Shown here one piece after another: positions 1 through 12,254 of a DNA stretch of 64,000 bases; positions within the stretch are counted from its first letter, which is position 1, and every line of letters begins with the position of its first letter. This DNA comes from Hysterium pulicare CBS 123377. Its lineage: Eukaryota > Ascomycota > Dothideomycetes > Hysteriales > Hysteriaceae. The DNA is taken from assembly GCA_000467715.1 (NCBI GenBank), contig AJFK01000165.1:186001-250000 (forward strand), in the 5' to 3' direction. The position numbers and the translations under genes are program-made. The notes beneath the pieces were generated by a model, which saw only the letters and a program-made list of their open reading frames with translations, was not told the origin of the DNA and did no database searches.

Positions 1-1387
1 CAAATTGCTGGAGTTGATCCACCATCTGGTTTATTGTTCGCTTCAGGTCTAGGATTTCGCCTTTACACTCGGCCTCGACTTTTCGAGTTAAGTTTCCTTG
101 AGCGACTGCCGTTGTTACTTGAGCAATATCTCTGACTTGAGTAGTCAAATTCTTAGCCATTGCGTTCACGTTCATGGTCAGTGTATTCCACATCCCTTGC
201 ACGCCGTCGATCTGTGCTTGTCCGCCCAGAATACCTTCAGTGCCGACATCGCGAGCTACTCTACTTACCTCCTCTGCAAAGGAGCGCAATTGGTCAACCA
301 TGGTATTTATCGTCTGTTGAAGTTGTAGGATTTCGCCTCGAGCTGGTCGCTCGATCTTCCGGCTCAGATCACCATGGGCTACGGCGGTGGTAACGGTTGC
401 AATTTCTCGCACTTGGTCTGTGAGATTCTTCGCCATCACGTTGACTGTATCAAATTAGTGGATGTGGCAAAGAGTTCCATGACTGGGAAACATACCGCTG
501 TCTGTCAAATCTTTCCAAATACCGTCGACACCGGGCAGGTGAGCTTGTCCGCCAAGTCGGCCCTCTGTACCGACTTCCTTCGCAAGGTGTGTTACCTGAC
601 TGGCAAATTCCTGTAGTTGATCCACCATCTTATTGATCGTGCGCTTGAATGTCGTGATTTCGGGGTCCATCTCTTTGGCATGAATTAGAACTTTCTTGCT
701 CAGGTCGCCATTAGCGACAGCTGTGACAATGTTCCCAATTTCTCGGAGTGCTTTCTGGAAGGCCAAATTTGCTTGCTGGTGCTTGCCAAGTTCCCTCTTC
801 AATGCACCAATGTCTTCAATGCCATGTCCAAATGCAATATCCTGATTTCTTAATTGTTTGTTCACCTCTTGACCGAGACTATCGATATGTTCCCGTTGAT
901 TCTTGATCTGCTCCGCCTGCTTGTTGAGATGGTCGCGGAGGTAGCCAAGTTGCTCTTCGGTGAGAGCTGTCGTGGGTTGTTGCGTCTCGCCGCTGTTGGA
1001 CTCCTTTGAAGATAGCCAATTTGTAACCCATGATGTCCTTTCTTTATTTGATCCACGACGTTCCGATGGGTCTCCATTTTTTGTCACAGGAGGATCGCTC
1101 GGAAACGGGGTGGGAATAGTAGGTTCGCCAGGCGTCATTGGAAACATACGATTATCGACAGCGTTTGCTTTCGCCTCGAGGTATTGAATCCGGGCAGCGA
1201 GAGCAGAGAGCTCCTTCTCGAGTTTTCCCTTGGCTGGGTCGTTCGGCCCAGGAAGGGTAATGGTATTTGCTTTTGCGCCATTCGCAGCGATCTGGCCAGG
1301 GAACGAACTCTCTACAGCAGGATCATGTTGTTTGGCAAGGTTGGAGATAATATCAGCGAGCGCTGCCGTAGTGTCGGTGGTCGACAT
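1..1387 (-). CDS. nik1: Group III hybrid histidine kinase (Os-1/Nik1/Bos1 type), N-terminal part, runs off left edge
   Basis: Cytoplasmic osmosensing hybrid histidine kinase acting upstream of the Ypd1-Ssk1-Hog1 phosphorelay; loss or mutation of this family gives resistance to dicarboximides and phenylpyrroles (known of the family). Seen: ATG at 1387-1385, a 51-nt intron at 495-445 (GTATGT...ATACAG), then an open frame to base 1, about 445 codons in all. The first ~190 residues are low-complexity then coiled coil. HAMP repeats follow, with recurring VTAVAxGDLSxK, TINxMVDQL and VGTEGxLGGQA blocks; I count two complete and the start of a third. The kinase, ATPase and receiver domains would lie beyond the left edge. 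Joining the exons restores TDSVNVMAKN, which fixes the intron. One repeat reads [11 protein letters not shown] where relatives that I recall have QAVVPGVDGIW, a minor difference. Assignment to group III is firm; the symbol follows Neurospora/Botrytis orthologues. Confidence 0.93.
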
Positions 1388-3149
1388 CCCTATTGTAAGG
1401 TTGCTCGTCGTGGCCTATGCGGGCATTGGGACAGCGACAACAAGGACTACGACGGGTTCGGAGAGAAGAGTGCAAGCAAGCCGTCTCGAAAAGGAGTGAA
1501 TGGTAAAAGCGGTGCAGAAGTATCGTCGCGCAGAATAATTCAGCAGGAATAAGGCTTTTGCCAACAAGGGAGCGTGGTCCCCGCGACTCGAGGCTGGGGG
1601 CGGTGGGTCGGCAAGGAAGGCCGAGAACAGGCTTTTGGTCTGCTAAATAAGGAGCAGGTGAAGAACAACAAAGATGACAGCGATCTGTTGAAGAGGACTT
1701 CACGATGAACTGGATAGGAGGTGCAGGAGGGCAGAAGGGGTCTACACTATAGTCAGCGACACGAAAGCCTCCTCCTTGATGAAGCTCGATCGGCGATAAA
1801 ATCTATTACTCGAGAGAGAAAAGCGCCCGCCAACGAGTGACCGGGTTTGACATGCACATGCACCGGCTGCACTTTGAAATGGCCGTCGTACGCGAGAAAT
1901 CATTGAAGAGGGGAACGCCACTTGAGCCGGCCGTCTTTGTCCTTCTCCCGAGGCGTCGACTAGGGCTTCTGAATTGTTTCAACTCCTTTATGTGCTACTC
2001 CTGCCACTCCCGAGAGCCCCTTTTGATGCTGAACGGCTGCCCCCTTGGCTTTGAAGGCTTTGATGGTGGGGGCTTGCCCCAAAGCCACGCCGCCTGTTCA
2101 CAGCAGTGACGTAGCGGGCTGCCAGCACAGTGACAGAGCTTCCCCTAGCCCTGTCACGCCCACAGGGACTGCGAGCGCGATAAGATGAGTGGCAGCAACA
2201 GCTCCAATATCGTTGCTGGGCTTCAGCTTCACTTCTTCAGGGGGCTCTGCGGAGTGCGGCGTGACCTCTCCAGCCCACAGCGCTGCACACTCGCTTGTCC
2301 GCCTTTCCTGCCAGCGCCCAACCTTGGGAACGGTGGCACTCTGGCACGTGTCTAGCTGAGGCCAGCATTTGAAGAACGGCATCTTTTGCCGTTACCACGA
2401 CGTTTGCCTCTGAGACTCCATCGTTGTCTCCATCCTCAACACGAGCCATAGGTACTCATTGCGTACCGGCACAGCCGATGCTAGACGACAACTTGGGTGC
2501 TAATTCGGCTGGGACCATATCGTGCGATTCTGGCGCTGGTTTGGGCTGGGATTTCTCAATTGGACGTCGGTCGATCACCCCCATAATCGGATCGATTTGC
2601 GTCTTGTCTATCCGCTCAGGGTCCAATTAGACGGCATCAATGTGCATTAGTTTGAAGCCAAGAAACTGGGGGAAATATGACCTGTCGTCTGTGAATGTTA
2701 ACTTTATTTGGTTGATACGAAGCACTGCTTCCATCTTACTGAGCCATCATTGTAGGACAGATGCACTCTTGCTACAAACAGCATATGCAGATCTTGTTTG
2801 ATGTCTATACTCTGCATTACCTAGGTACCGCACCTGCTGCGAAGCTAAACCCCCGATAAGGCGAGCACCTTGTCTTGTGTGACGTTGCCGGCACCTCTCT
2901 CACCATGTGGGGGAAACGACCCAGCAAAGCATCCTGAACAGGTTCTGTTCTGGCCTGTGTGACCTCTGTGGATCTCATCGTGCGAACCTCGCCTATGCCA
3001 TATTATAGATCCCACTGCCACATATGCGTACGAGCGGTTGTCTTGTACTGGTCGTGCACGGCTGGCTGGCTAAGCTGGAATCTCTCTTTGCACGCTCAGA
3101 TGAGGTGCTGGTTGATGTGTGCAACTGAAATACTCTGATCTCCGACGTT
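1388..3149. other. Intergenic: kinase 5' region and Laa2-like 3' region
   Basis: About 1.76 kb between the start of the histidine kinase and the stop of the Laa2-like gene, both on the minus strand. It should hold the kinase promoter and 5' UTR. Several open frames of 70-120 codons occur on both strands (for example 2098-2382 minus), but none shows a recognisable domain or joins across splice sites. I see no RNA gene or repeat. Confidence 0.5.
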
Positions 3150-4852
3150 TCATTTCCTGACCTTCTTCGCATGCATAACTAGATTCTCAATCACTCCCTC
3201 AAAAGCCTCTTTATCACCAAGTGCGCTCTCCATGCGCTTTGTCCAGTATTCGAACACTTCGTTTGCCCGTGTTTTCAAGTCTCCCAATCGCTTCACATGA
3301 GACCTCAATTCATCGTCGGTAAAGTTGTTCAAAGCTGCATCAGTGGTTGAGCACAGCATGGTCGTAGAGCTGATGTTCAACTCAGGGGGTGGTGGAGGTC
3401 CACGCCGTTTCCGTTCTGATTTCGAAGCTGATGAATCCACTGATGCAGAGGAATCATTATTACGCTTCAGCCGCGCTATCGCCCCGGTTGTTCGATCATC
3501 CGCGGATAGCCTAGGCGACTTCTCTCCCGGAATGTGAATAGATGGTAGAATCAGTTTCTTCTGTTTGCTCGCCGGTAAGATCTCGTCGAGATCTACGGGA
3601 ACACCCAGTGAAACTAGGAAAAGCCGTCGAATACGTGATCGGACCCAATTGGGTGGTTGGAGTGGCGGTGGCGCAACCAGCTGAGACCATAGGGACACGC
3701 TTCGTTCTGACAGAAATATTGACCCAATTCCCTCTTGATTGCCTGTGGATATGCTTGGAACGCCTTTGGCCGACGGGAATAGATCATCAATGTATGGTTG
3801 TGTGGCACTTATTATTTGCTCAAGGGACGTGAGTTCATCGAAGTTTAGGACCGGCTGTGCCAGTTCAAGTCAGCGCTTGGTGAAATCACGGCAAACATCA
3901 TGCATGGACATATGGTTGATCTCGTAATTGAATATGTCTTGACTTACAGGACCCAGTGAAGCGACAGGTACAGAAGGTTGATTAGGGGGTTTCTCAAACG
4001 TAGTTTCCGCCGGCTTCTCTCCCTGCTGAAACCCATCATCAAAATCCCCGAAATCATCCCCCTCCCCGCCTTCCTCGAAATCATCAAAATCGTCTCCAAA
4101 GTCCCCATTGCCTTCTCCTTCCCCGTCGCTTTGACCGTCATTGTCATGACGCTGATTCGACGCCGCAGCAAGCCCATCTGAATCATCTACGTCGTCGGCT
4201 TCGTGGTCGCTTAGGGAAGGGAATCTGTTCAGCGAGGCAGTTGGCGATCCTTGTCCCGTCATTGGTACGCCGAAGCAACGAATAGGAAATACACACTACT
4301 TACCTTCGGTTTTCCTGTCTGGTGGATGAGGTGCTTTTAGGATCACATCTGGTACAGCATCTGCGGCGCGAACCTGGTGGGCATATGTGCCAGGAACATC
4401 ACCATGACTTGGTGTATCAGGGTCAACCTTCTCGACGACTGTCTTTGGTACTGGCGAGCCTCCAGGTGTAAGTGGGCGGTCTCTGGCGCTGACTCGAGAA
4501 GCGCTGCGGCTTCGATGACCCTCAGGTACGATTTCTACCTCGTCTGGGACCGCATCCTGGGTTCGCTTTTTGTAGGCATCTGTGCCCGGGACTTCGCCAT
4601 AGGCAGGTTCGTCGTCGACTCGCTCGACACGGGTGATTGGAATTGGGGAGGTGGCCTCTGATCGATCGGTAGGTACCAGGGGTGCATTCCGACCTTCAGA
4701 AGCGTCAGAGAAATGCTCGTCGCTTTCGGATTCCGCTAAGTTGTGTCAGTCTCATCCGGCTGAATAGATCAAATTAGAGCAGTCTGACCAAGCTCGTGTG
4801 CTCCAGGGTCCTCCAACTCAACACTCTTGCCAGGTGGAGAGAGCTCAGCCAT
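3150..4852 (-). CDS. LAA2: Laa2-like protein (DUF5102 family), AP-1 accessory factor candidate
   Basis: Yeast Laa2 (YBL010C) tethers Laa1 to the clathrin adaptor AP-1 through FGxF-type gamma-ear motifs; that role is inferred here from family resemblance. Seen: ATG at 4852 (MAELSPPGKSVELEDPG), with introns 4788-4736, 4303-4250 and 3947-3855. The spliced frame is 500 residues. Residues about 22-165 are acidic/polar and contain two related segments, one with ITRVERVDDEPAYGEVPGT and one with VVEKVDPDTPSHGDVPGT. An Asp/Glu-rich stretch follows with FGDDFDDFEEGG and DDFGDFDDGFQ, the expected ear-binding motifs. The C-terminal third carries NFDELTSLEQII, a conserved-looking helical region with SLWSQLVAPPPLQPPNW, then a Ser/Lys linker and a final helix. 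There is no signal peptide or membrane segment. The gene is divergent from NSP1. Family membership rests on the tandem VPGT segments plus the FGDFDD block, recalled rather than searched. Confidence 0.72.
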
Positions 4853-5449
4853 GGTACGAATGTTTAGGCAGAGTTAGCGAAAATCGAGATGCTGCAATGA
4901 CAGGGCAAGTTCAAATGAACTATTCACAAGAGCGTTCAGAACTGTTCAAGATATGGGTGATGTAGGTCCTAGGGACTGTGGAAGATTGATGGAACGGAAT
5001 GAAGACAGTAGGAGTCGGAAGGGCCGGCCGGAGTTGGTGAGAAGGTCTGGACTTGTCTATGATGCCTTCCTCTTTACTGATTTCCAAGGTTGGATTGGAA
5101 GGCGCGCGAAGAGAGGGCAGATGTCGGGCGGTGAAACGTTCCTCCACAGTCACGTGCAGCTGGTCGCGCTAAGGTGGGCTTGGCGCTAAGAATCCAAAAA
5201 CACGTCCGCTCAGTGAGCTTCCACGTCGCTGCGAAGAAGAGCGTGAATCTGGAGTTTGTGCATAGTCCTCATTCAATTCCTCCGTAGACCTTTCTGCGAT
5301 ATTAATTCCGGCCTTCGCCCCCGTTTCCCACCACCTGTTCGTCAACGCTGGTTTTCCTGGTTGGTTACCTACATTCCTCAAACACGGCGGCGTCCCCATC
5401 CATGACAAGAATGCTCACATTATTGCAGGGACATACAGTACGAGACACA
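4853..5449. promoter_or_regulatory. Divergent promoter between the Laa2-like gene and NSP1
   Basis: A 597-bp region separates the two divergent start codons. It must hold both promoters and 5' UTRs. I see no clear TATA element. One upstream in-frame ATG at 5411 could extend Nsp1 by 13 residues, but the downstream ATG at 5450 gives the usual Nsp1 N-terminus. Confidence 0.5.
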
Positions 5450-7706
5450 ATGTCCGAAAACACCAAGCCTACCTTCAGCTTTAGTGGCGCTTCTGGCAGC
5501 ACTCCATCTTCATCTCCCTTTGGTAATAAACCTGGCGGTTCTCTATTCGGAAGCGGCAACAATGCAAACACAGGATCTGGCTCTACGGGCTTCACATTAG
5601 GAGGAAGCAAACCGCAAGGCTCTCTCTTTGGCTCAACGGGTAATACGCCAGCTGCTTCTGGGGCAAGTCCGTTTGGCAGCACAACTACTCCTGGATCAGA
5701 GCAACAAAAGCCTCTATTTGGAGCGCTGGGCTCAGGCACCACAGGAAGTAATCCAAGCCTTTTTGGCGGGGGAGGAAGTTCCAATACCATATCTACCCCA
5801 ACATTTTCGTTTGGACCAAAGCCCGCCACGACTCCAGCTTCTGGGACCCCAGGAAATTTATTCGGCGGAGCGACAACAAGTACGCCTTCCTCCACACCCG
5901 CGCAAACTCCTAGTGTCAACATCTTCGGAGCATCTACTGGGGGCCCAGCACCGGCATTTGGGGGCCCAGGCTCGAATACAGCGGCCTCAAACCCAGCGTC
6001 TGGTTCGAGCACGCCCGCGGCGACGAAAACCTCCTTTACGTTTGGCTCCACGACGCCTGCTGGGCCACCGCCAGGAGGTAGCAAAGGCAATCTTTTCGGT
6101 GGCCAAACTAATCAGGCAAATGTAGGCGACAAGCCGAATACACCCTCGCTTTTTGGCCAGAAGCCTGCAGCCACTTCGTCGTCAGGAACTCCGAATCTGT
6201 TTGGCGCGGCTGCGTCGAATACCTCAACACCCGCGAATTTGTTTGGCGGCGCGGCCAAGCCTCAGCAGTCTGCACCGTCGCTTTTCAGTGGAAACAAGCC
6301 TTCGACAGGCACTGAGAGTGGTCAGACCCAACAACCAGCAACGAGTACACCAAGTTTGTTTGGAAATCCTCAAGCTCCGAAGTCGGGTGCTCAAGAAACG
6401 CAAGCGACGCCTAACAAGTCTTTGTTCGGCTTGGGAGGATCAACGCCTGCTTCATCCAACACGACTCCTGCGAAGCTACCAACCTTTAGCCTCGGCGGAA
6501 GTCAAGCAACATCTGGGCCAACTGCATCTCAATCTGCCACTGCGAGTGCATCTACTTCAAACATGTTCAACCTAGGCGGTGCAAAACCTCCTGCTACGAC
6601 TTCTGCAGCACCAACAAGCAACTTATTCGGGGCGCCAACCTCCAGCGCACCCAATGCTAGTTCAAATGCTACTGCATCCTCGCTCTTCTCCAACCTTGGT
6701 AAGCCAGCCGGACAATCAGCAAATATGCCTGGTTCAACAACCGCTACACCGGGACCTACTCCGGCCAGCTCAGGTTCAGCGGCGACAACAACCACAACCT
6801 CCGCGGCTCCACCCCTGTTCGCAGGCTTTGGGGGCGCAAAACCAGCTACATCAACATCAGCCCAACCCGCTACAACTACCACATCGATCGCCCCGGCAGC
6901 CTCAACCTCTACAATAGCCCCTACGCTAGGCAGCTCGACCGCTGGACCCACACCCCCAACACAATCCCGCCTCAAAAACAAATCCATGGATGAAATAATA
7001 ACGCGCTGGGCATCGGACCTCGCCAAATACCAGAAAGATTTTCAAAACCAAGCCGAACAAGTGGCCAGGTGGGACCGAACTCTAGTAGAGAATTCCGACA
7101 CGGTCTCCAAGCTCTTCGGCAAGACATTCCAAGCTGAGCGCGATGCAGCTGAGGTGGAGAGACAACTGACAATGGTAGAGGGACAGCAAGAAGAGTTGGG
7201 CATGTTCTTAGATAAGTACGAGAAGGAGGTTGGTGTGTTGCTTGATCAACAGGTTGGTGGAGGGAAGGAGGGACTCCGGGGCCCTGATCAAGAGAGAGAG
7301 AGGACATATAAGTTAGCGGAGAAGTTGCAGGATCGGCTTAATGAACTCAATAGGGATTTGGGCGACATGATTGGCGAGATCAACAGCGCTTCTCAGAAAC
7401 TCAGTAAGACGGGCAAGCCAGACGACCCAGTAAGCAACAACCTTTCTCTTATCTCAATATTTCATCGTTATACTAACTCACCTGCAGCTTACAAAGGTGG
7501 TTCGAGTCCTCAACTCCCATCTCGCACAGCTCCAACTCATCGACTCCGGCGCTTCGCAACTGCAAGATAAGATCAAGTCTGCGCAGAAGGACTCTCAGCG
7601 TATGGGCGCTCAGAACGGCTGGCAAGGTTTGGGAAGTGATCCTACGGAGGACTTCTATCGGAGCTTTAGGGGGAGCCGGACGGAGAGGTTTGGTGGGGTT
7701 TCGTAG
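5450..7706 (+). CDS. NSP1: Nucleoporin Nsp1 (FG-repeat, nuclear pore complex)
   Basis: FG nucleoporin of the nuclear pore; its C-terminal coiled coil assembles with Nup49/Nup57 and with Nup82, and its N-terminus forms the selective FG barrier (family knowledge). Seen: two exons, 5450-7429 and 7488-7706, split by a 58-nt intron with a perfect branch site (TACTAACTCACCTGCAG). The protein is 732 residues. Residues 1 to about 505 are Ser/Thr/Ala/Gly/Pro-rich with many FG cores, mostly NLFG, SLFG and FGGA types, such as TFSFSG, SLFGSG and NLFGGA. From about 505 the Nsp1_C coiled coil begins (LKNKSMDEIITRWASDLAKY) and continues across the intron to the end, including DPTEDFYRSFRG. I chose the ATG at 5450 because MSENTKPTFSFSG matches family N-termini; an in-frame ATG lies upstream at 5411. 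The antisense frame in this region is a codon-bias shadow. Confidence 0.95.
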
Positions 7707-9405
7707 GTCATGGGAGCATGGGTGATGGAGGGAGTGTGCGTATGAGGTGCCTATGGGTGACGCGGAATGATCGACTGTACGTAGAAGACGTGATCGAGCG
7801 GACATATGTTCGAGAAGGCTTTAGAAACTTCAAAATATGGTCTTTTTGGGCTCGGCTGCTTTAAAGGTGTGGCCTGTGGGAAGCCCACATATGTAATGAT
7901 GGACAGGCAGCTTCTTTTCATCGATTAGGAGTGTAAGATTAGATAGTCGAACTGCATGCATGCGTCAACTGTATATCTTCTTTCCGCAGTTAGTGGGTGT
8001 AGTGTGATGATAAATTGTAGTAGTCTAGCTATCAGAAAGGCGAAGCACTATAGACGACAAAATTTAGATATAAAAAATATCCATTTGCTCTCCCAGTCAG
8101 AACCAGGTTCAAGTATAAGAGTTCAAGCGTATTCAGTAAACCATAGGGATCGTGTTATAGGCTTACAGGCATACCTAAATTAACATGAATTTACGTATCT
8201 ACTTAACAGGATTGTAAGATATTATTTTAGATAGGTCTAGTTATCTAAATTTAGGAAAACAGGCTCTGCTAGATTAGGTTGAATGATGTGAACTGGACTT
8301 GACATGTAGCACGGAGCTCGATTCAACTCTGCATGGGTCCTCAAATGGAATCTTGTAAGACAGTAAGGATAGGGGTTCAAGCCTTTTGGCTTTTCTACCC
8401 CTTCGCCAACCTAAAACTGTCCTAGGGTTGAAAAGTTTACTACAGTAAAGGCGAGCGATCTCATCCGAGGATATTTTGCAGCAATGAATGCCAAAACTAT
8501 GTTGATGTTACTTCTAACTTTGAGATAAGAGGGACTTTATGTATTCACTGTCCCAGGCATCAGGCGCTCAAATCGTTAAGCCTTTTTATCATAATAGGAT
8601 ATTTGTAGGCTTAGACCTTAAGGCCTATAGCCGTGATCGAAATATCCAAATAGAACGTTCAGACTCGACCAAGGAACGCCAATGACTTTTCCAACTCTAT
8701 CCTCCCCCCATAGCGCACTTCAAACCACAACTCTAGTTCTCGGTAGGAGGGAAAATAGATCATTTTATAAGGCTCGTATCGAGGACCTTTAGCTAATCTT
8801 AGAGACTCCTTGCAAGAATAACAATACATGCAAGAAAATGTGCAAATTTGATAAACAAGAGGAGCTATGGAAGGGAAGTAAAAGCCAGATCGCTTTCGGG
8901 AAGATGTCAAGCTCTATCCGCGTCAGACTCGCCGTTGAGAGGTTTTACCAAAGGGGAGCATAAAAGATCTATTATCGTAGCATAGTGATCGAGCCCGTCG
9001 ATCTGAAGAGTAACAATGGTACGAGGAATGGATATATGCGGCTCAATGAGGATGGAGTTCACGTCAAAGCCGTGAAAGGCGGCTGAAGGAATTCAAACAA
9101 GGGACCGATAGGCGAAATTTTACTACCGCGAAAGCACACATTCTCATGCAAGAGCTATTTTTTTGGTTCTTCAAGCAGTAATCGATATGGAAACTAGCTT
9201 TGCATTGCCGGATTCGGGAGATAGAGCGTAGATGTACACAGTTTAACCTCAACAGGCCCAATACCAAAATTCACTTCTTAATGTCGATGCAGAATAGTCC
9301 ACGCATTGCCGCCCGCCTCTCGTAAAGTATGTATTTTTAACTAGAGCATCTACCGCGGTTGTTCACCCTGACCACCATCGTCCTTGGTTATTTCGGTACT
9401 GCGGG
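7707..9405. other. Gene-free AT-rich stretch, possibly an old degraded repeat
   Basis: About 1.7 kb between the convergent 3' ends of NSP1 and the ATPase inhibitor gene. The first ~150 bp are probably NSP1 3' UTR. From about 7950 to 8650 the sequence turns A/T- and TpA-rich with many short ATTTAGAT/CTAGATA-like strings, a composition seen where repeat-induced point mutation (RIP) has acted. An 83-codon minus frame at 8659-8910 matches no family I know. No element family, terminal repeat or tRNA can be named. Confidence 0.35.
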
Positions 9406-9844
9406 TTACGTCAGCTCTGAGGGTAGTGTGTCCGGGATGTGAGAGCTATACATGTACTTGTCAAGCTCGTCAATGTGTTCTCTCTGGCTCTTGAGCTTCT
9501 CCTTGATGGCTAGGAGCCTATTTGGTTCGGTCAGTCGAATGGAGGAAGGGTAATTGAGGATGGGATGACGGACTTGGCTTTCTCTTCTTGCCGGATGTAC
9601 AATTCCTCAGCGGCATGTTCGCGCTTGGTGAAGGCATCACTGTAAGAGGTATAAGTAAGTTTTTCTGCTTGAATATATCGATTATTATTTATCCGAGCTA
9701 AAGTCAAGCTTACCCTGCCTTTGAACCTCCAGCTCTGGAAGTTCCTGAGCCTGTGTCTCCACCAGCCATAACTCGTGGAGTGGTAGAGAGCAGCCGCCTG
9801 GCAGCAAGTGGGCGAGCAGCCTTGATGATGGTTGTTCGAAGCAT
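9406..9844 (-). CDS. INH1: Mitochondrial F1-ATPase inhibitor (IATP family)
   Basis: Small matrix protein that blocks ATP hydrolysis by the F1Fo synthase when the membrane potential falls (family knowledge). Seen: three exons, 9844-9714, 9639-9574 and 9517-9406, giving 102 residues. The N-terminus MLRTTIIKAARPLAARRLL is an Arg-rich amphipathic presequence. The core SGTSRAGGSKAGDAFTKREHAAEELYIRQEEKAK is the conserved inhibitory segment (glycine-rich lead, then DAFxKREkAxExxYxRQxEKxK). It is followed by LLAIKEKLKSQREHIDELDKY, the coiled-coil dimerisation helix. Introns are 74 nt (9713-9640) and 56 nt (9573-9518). The second has an unusual donor, GTCCGT, but only this splice keeps the helix in frame. 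The gene diverges from the 14-3-3 gene. Confidence 0.9.
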
Positions 9845-11225
9845 TGTGATTGCGATGTTGATGAAGGAAGTGAGGATGGGTCGTGGGAATTTGTATGGTC
9901 GGAGAGAGACGAAGATCTGGTGATGGTCTGATGCTGCGAAGGTTGTATGTCATGGGTCCGTGCATCGTAACAAGCTCTGAAGTCCCACGTGATGTAGGTA
10001 TATCGCGATATCTCGGAGTACCTAGGTACAGACATATGCGCGGAATGTTCTGGTGGCCTTCGTTTGGTTTCGAATTCTCAATGCTTCAGACTTATCTGAT
10101 TGGTTTGGGGAGGCTAGTTATTTGTACGACTTCTCTCTCTATACATGTATATTTGGTCCTACAGCAGAAGCCAATACTATTAGGATGACTCCAGTGATTG
10201 TCAGAGCAATGTATAAGGAAGATAGACAAATATCAAGATTCTTTGTAGCATAGTATCCTGTACATCCAGTCGAGACACCGTTCACGATGTCCCTTCTTCT
10301 CCAAGAGCTTATCTGCCCCACTTTCGTCTGAGGATTGAAGAGTTTTCCTGCGTCGACTTCAAGACTGTGAAGATGGAGAGGCAGCACTGTCGACAGTAAA
10401 GGAATGTATTTCTGCGCAAAGCCTAGATTCACTCTGCAGTTCGCAGTTGAATTTTGTGGGCTGACAAGCTGAGGCGGTGATCGACGCCACTGAATGGCCA
10501 GTCTGAAGTACCCGGGCTTGGCCTGCGCTTTCCCTCCCCAGGGCCTTTCTCTCCCACTACAACGCAAAGTCCGCAAAAACACAACAACGTCCCCCACCTC
10601 AACCACTTCATCTTAACTACAACCGCTTCTCATCTTGCAATCCACCGTCGCACAACCTCCTATCTGCTATTTGTCTACCTTGACAATACCCCACTCCCGC
10701 TTCGACTCCTACAGTCTTCAAAAAAGGTGAGGCTTCCTGCATCCTTTCGTCATCTCCCACACAGCAAACCCAATCCATGACAAACTTGGCTTGTCGAATG
10801 CCCTACACCTTCACCAAACCATAGCCATGCAACCCATAGGTTTACATAAATGCCACATGGCGCGAATGAGGCTATCGTGCTACCGTTAATGCAAACGGAG
10901 TGACTCGCCTGAACGTCTCAGGATAGCCTCCTTGCAACTTCGTCGTTCCCTGCGCCTTCTTGGGACCTAGGAAACGGCATACCTGCAGATAAACCAACAA
11001 ACGGGCACTTGTCATCTCTCGAAGTTCTTCAATTCACAAAGCAAACTGTTGCTATCAAAACCGCCCTGTTCCTTCAACAACCGAGTAAAGTCGCCGAGCC
11101 TCAGACCTGCTCAGACTTTTCTGAGCCAAGTGGAGCTCATTGGACTCATTTTTCATTCTAAACATTGTGCGCTGGCTCCATTGTACCTGTACTGACAAAC
11201 TAAATATTTAGATCAACACTTCACA
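9845..11225. promoter_or_regulatory. Divergent region between INH1 and 14-3-3, including 14-3-3 5' UTR and its intron
   Basis: This 1.38-kb interval carries the INH1 promoter on its left and the 14-3-3 promoter and leader on its right. A pyrimidine-rich tract around 10600-10720 looks like the 14-3-3 leader. A probable leader intron runs 10727-11211 (AAAAAAG/GTGAGG ... AAATATTTAG/ATCAAC), ending 14 nt before the start codon. A 155-codon minus frame at 10139-10606 ends in a hydrophobic stretch but has no recognisable relatives, so I leave it unannotated. Confidence 0.5.
10727..11211 (+). other. Predicted 5'-UTR intron of the 14-3-3 gene
   Basis: Donor GTGAGG follows a purine run, and acceptor ATTTAG lies 14 nt before the ATG. 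A TACTGACAAAC-like branch region precedes the acceptor (near 11190). Long leader introns are common in highly expressed fungal genes. This rests on splice signals only. Confidence 0.6.

Positions 11226-12254
<1,029 letters not shown>

Noticed and set aside
5365-6090. Large antisense open frame opposite NSP1, 241 codons
   Set aside because: It is a mirror of the FG-repeat coding bias; proline/valine-rich with no domain. The plus strand is a clear Nsp1.
8659-8910. Minus 83-codon frame in the A/T-rich spacer
   Set aside because: No recognisable family and no continuation across splice sites.
10139-10606. Minus 155-codon frame with a hydrophobic C-terminus near the 14-3-3 gene
   Set aside because: No recognisable family, and it sits in the presumed promoter and leader of the 14-3-3 gene. 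One hydrophobic run is not enough.
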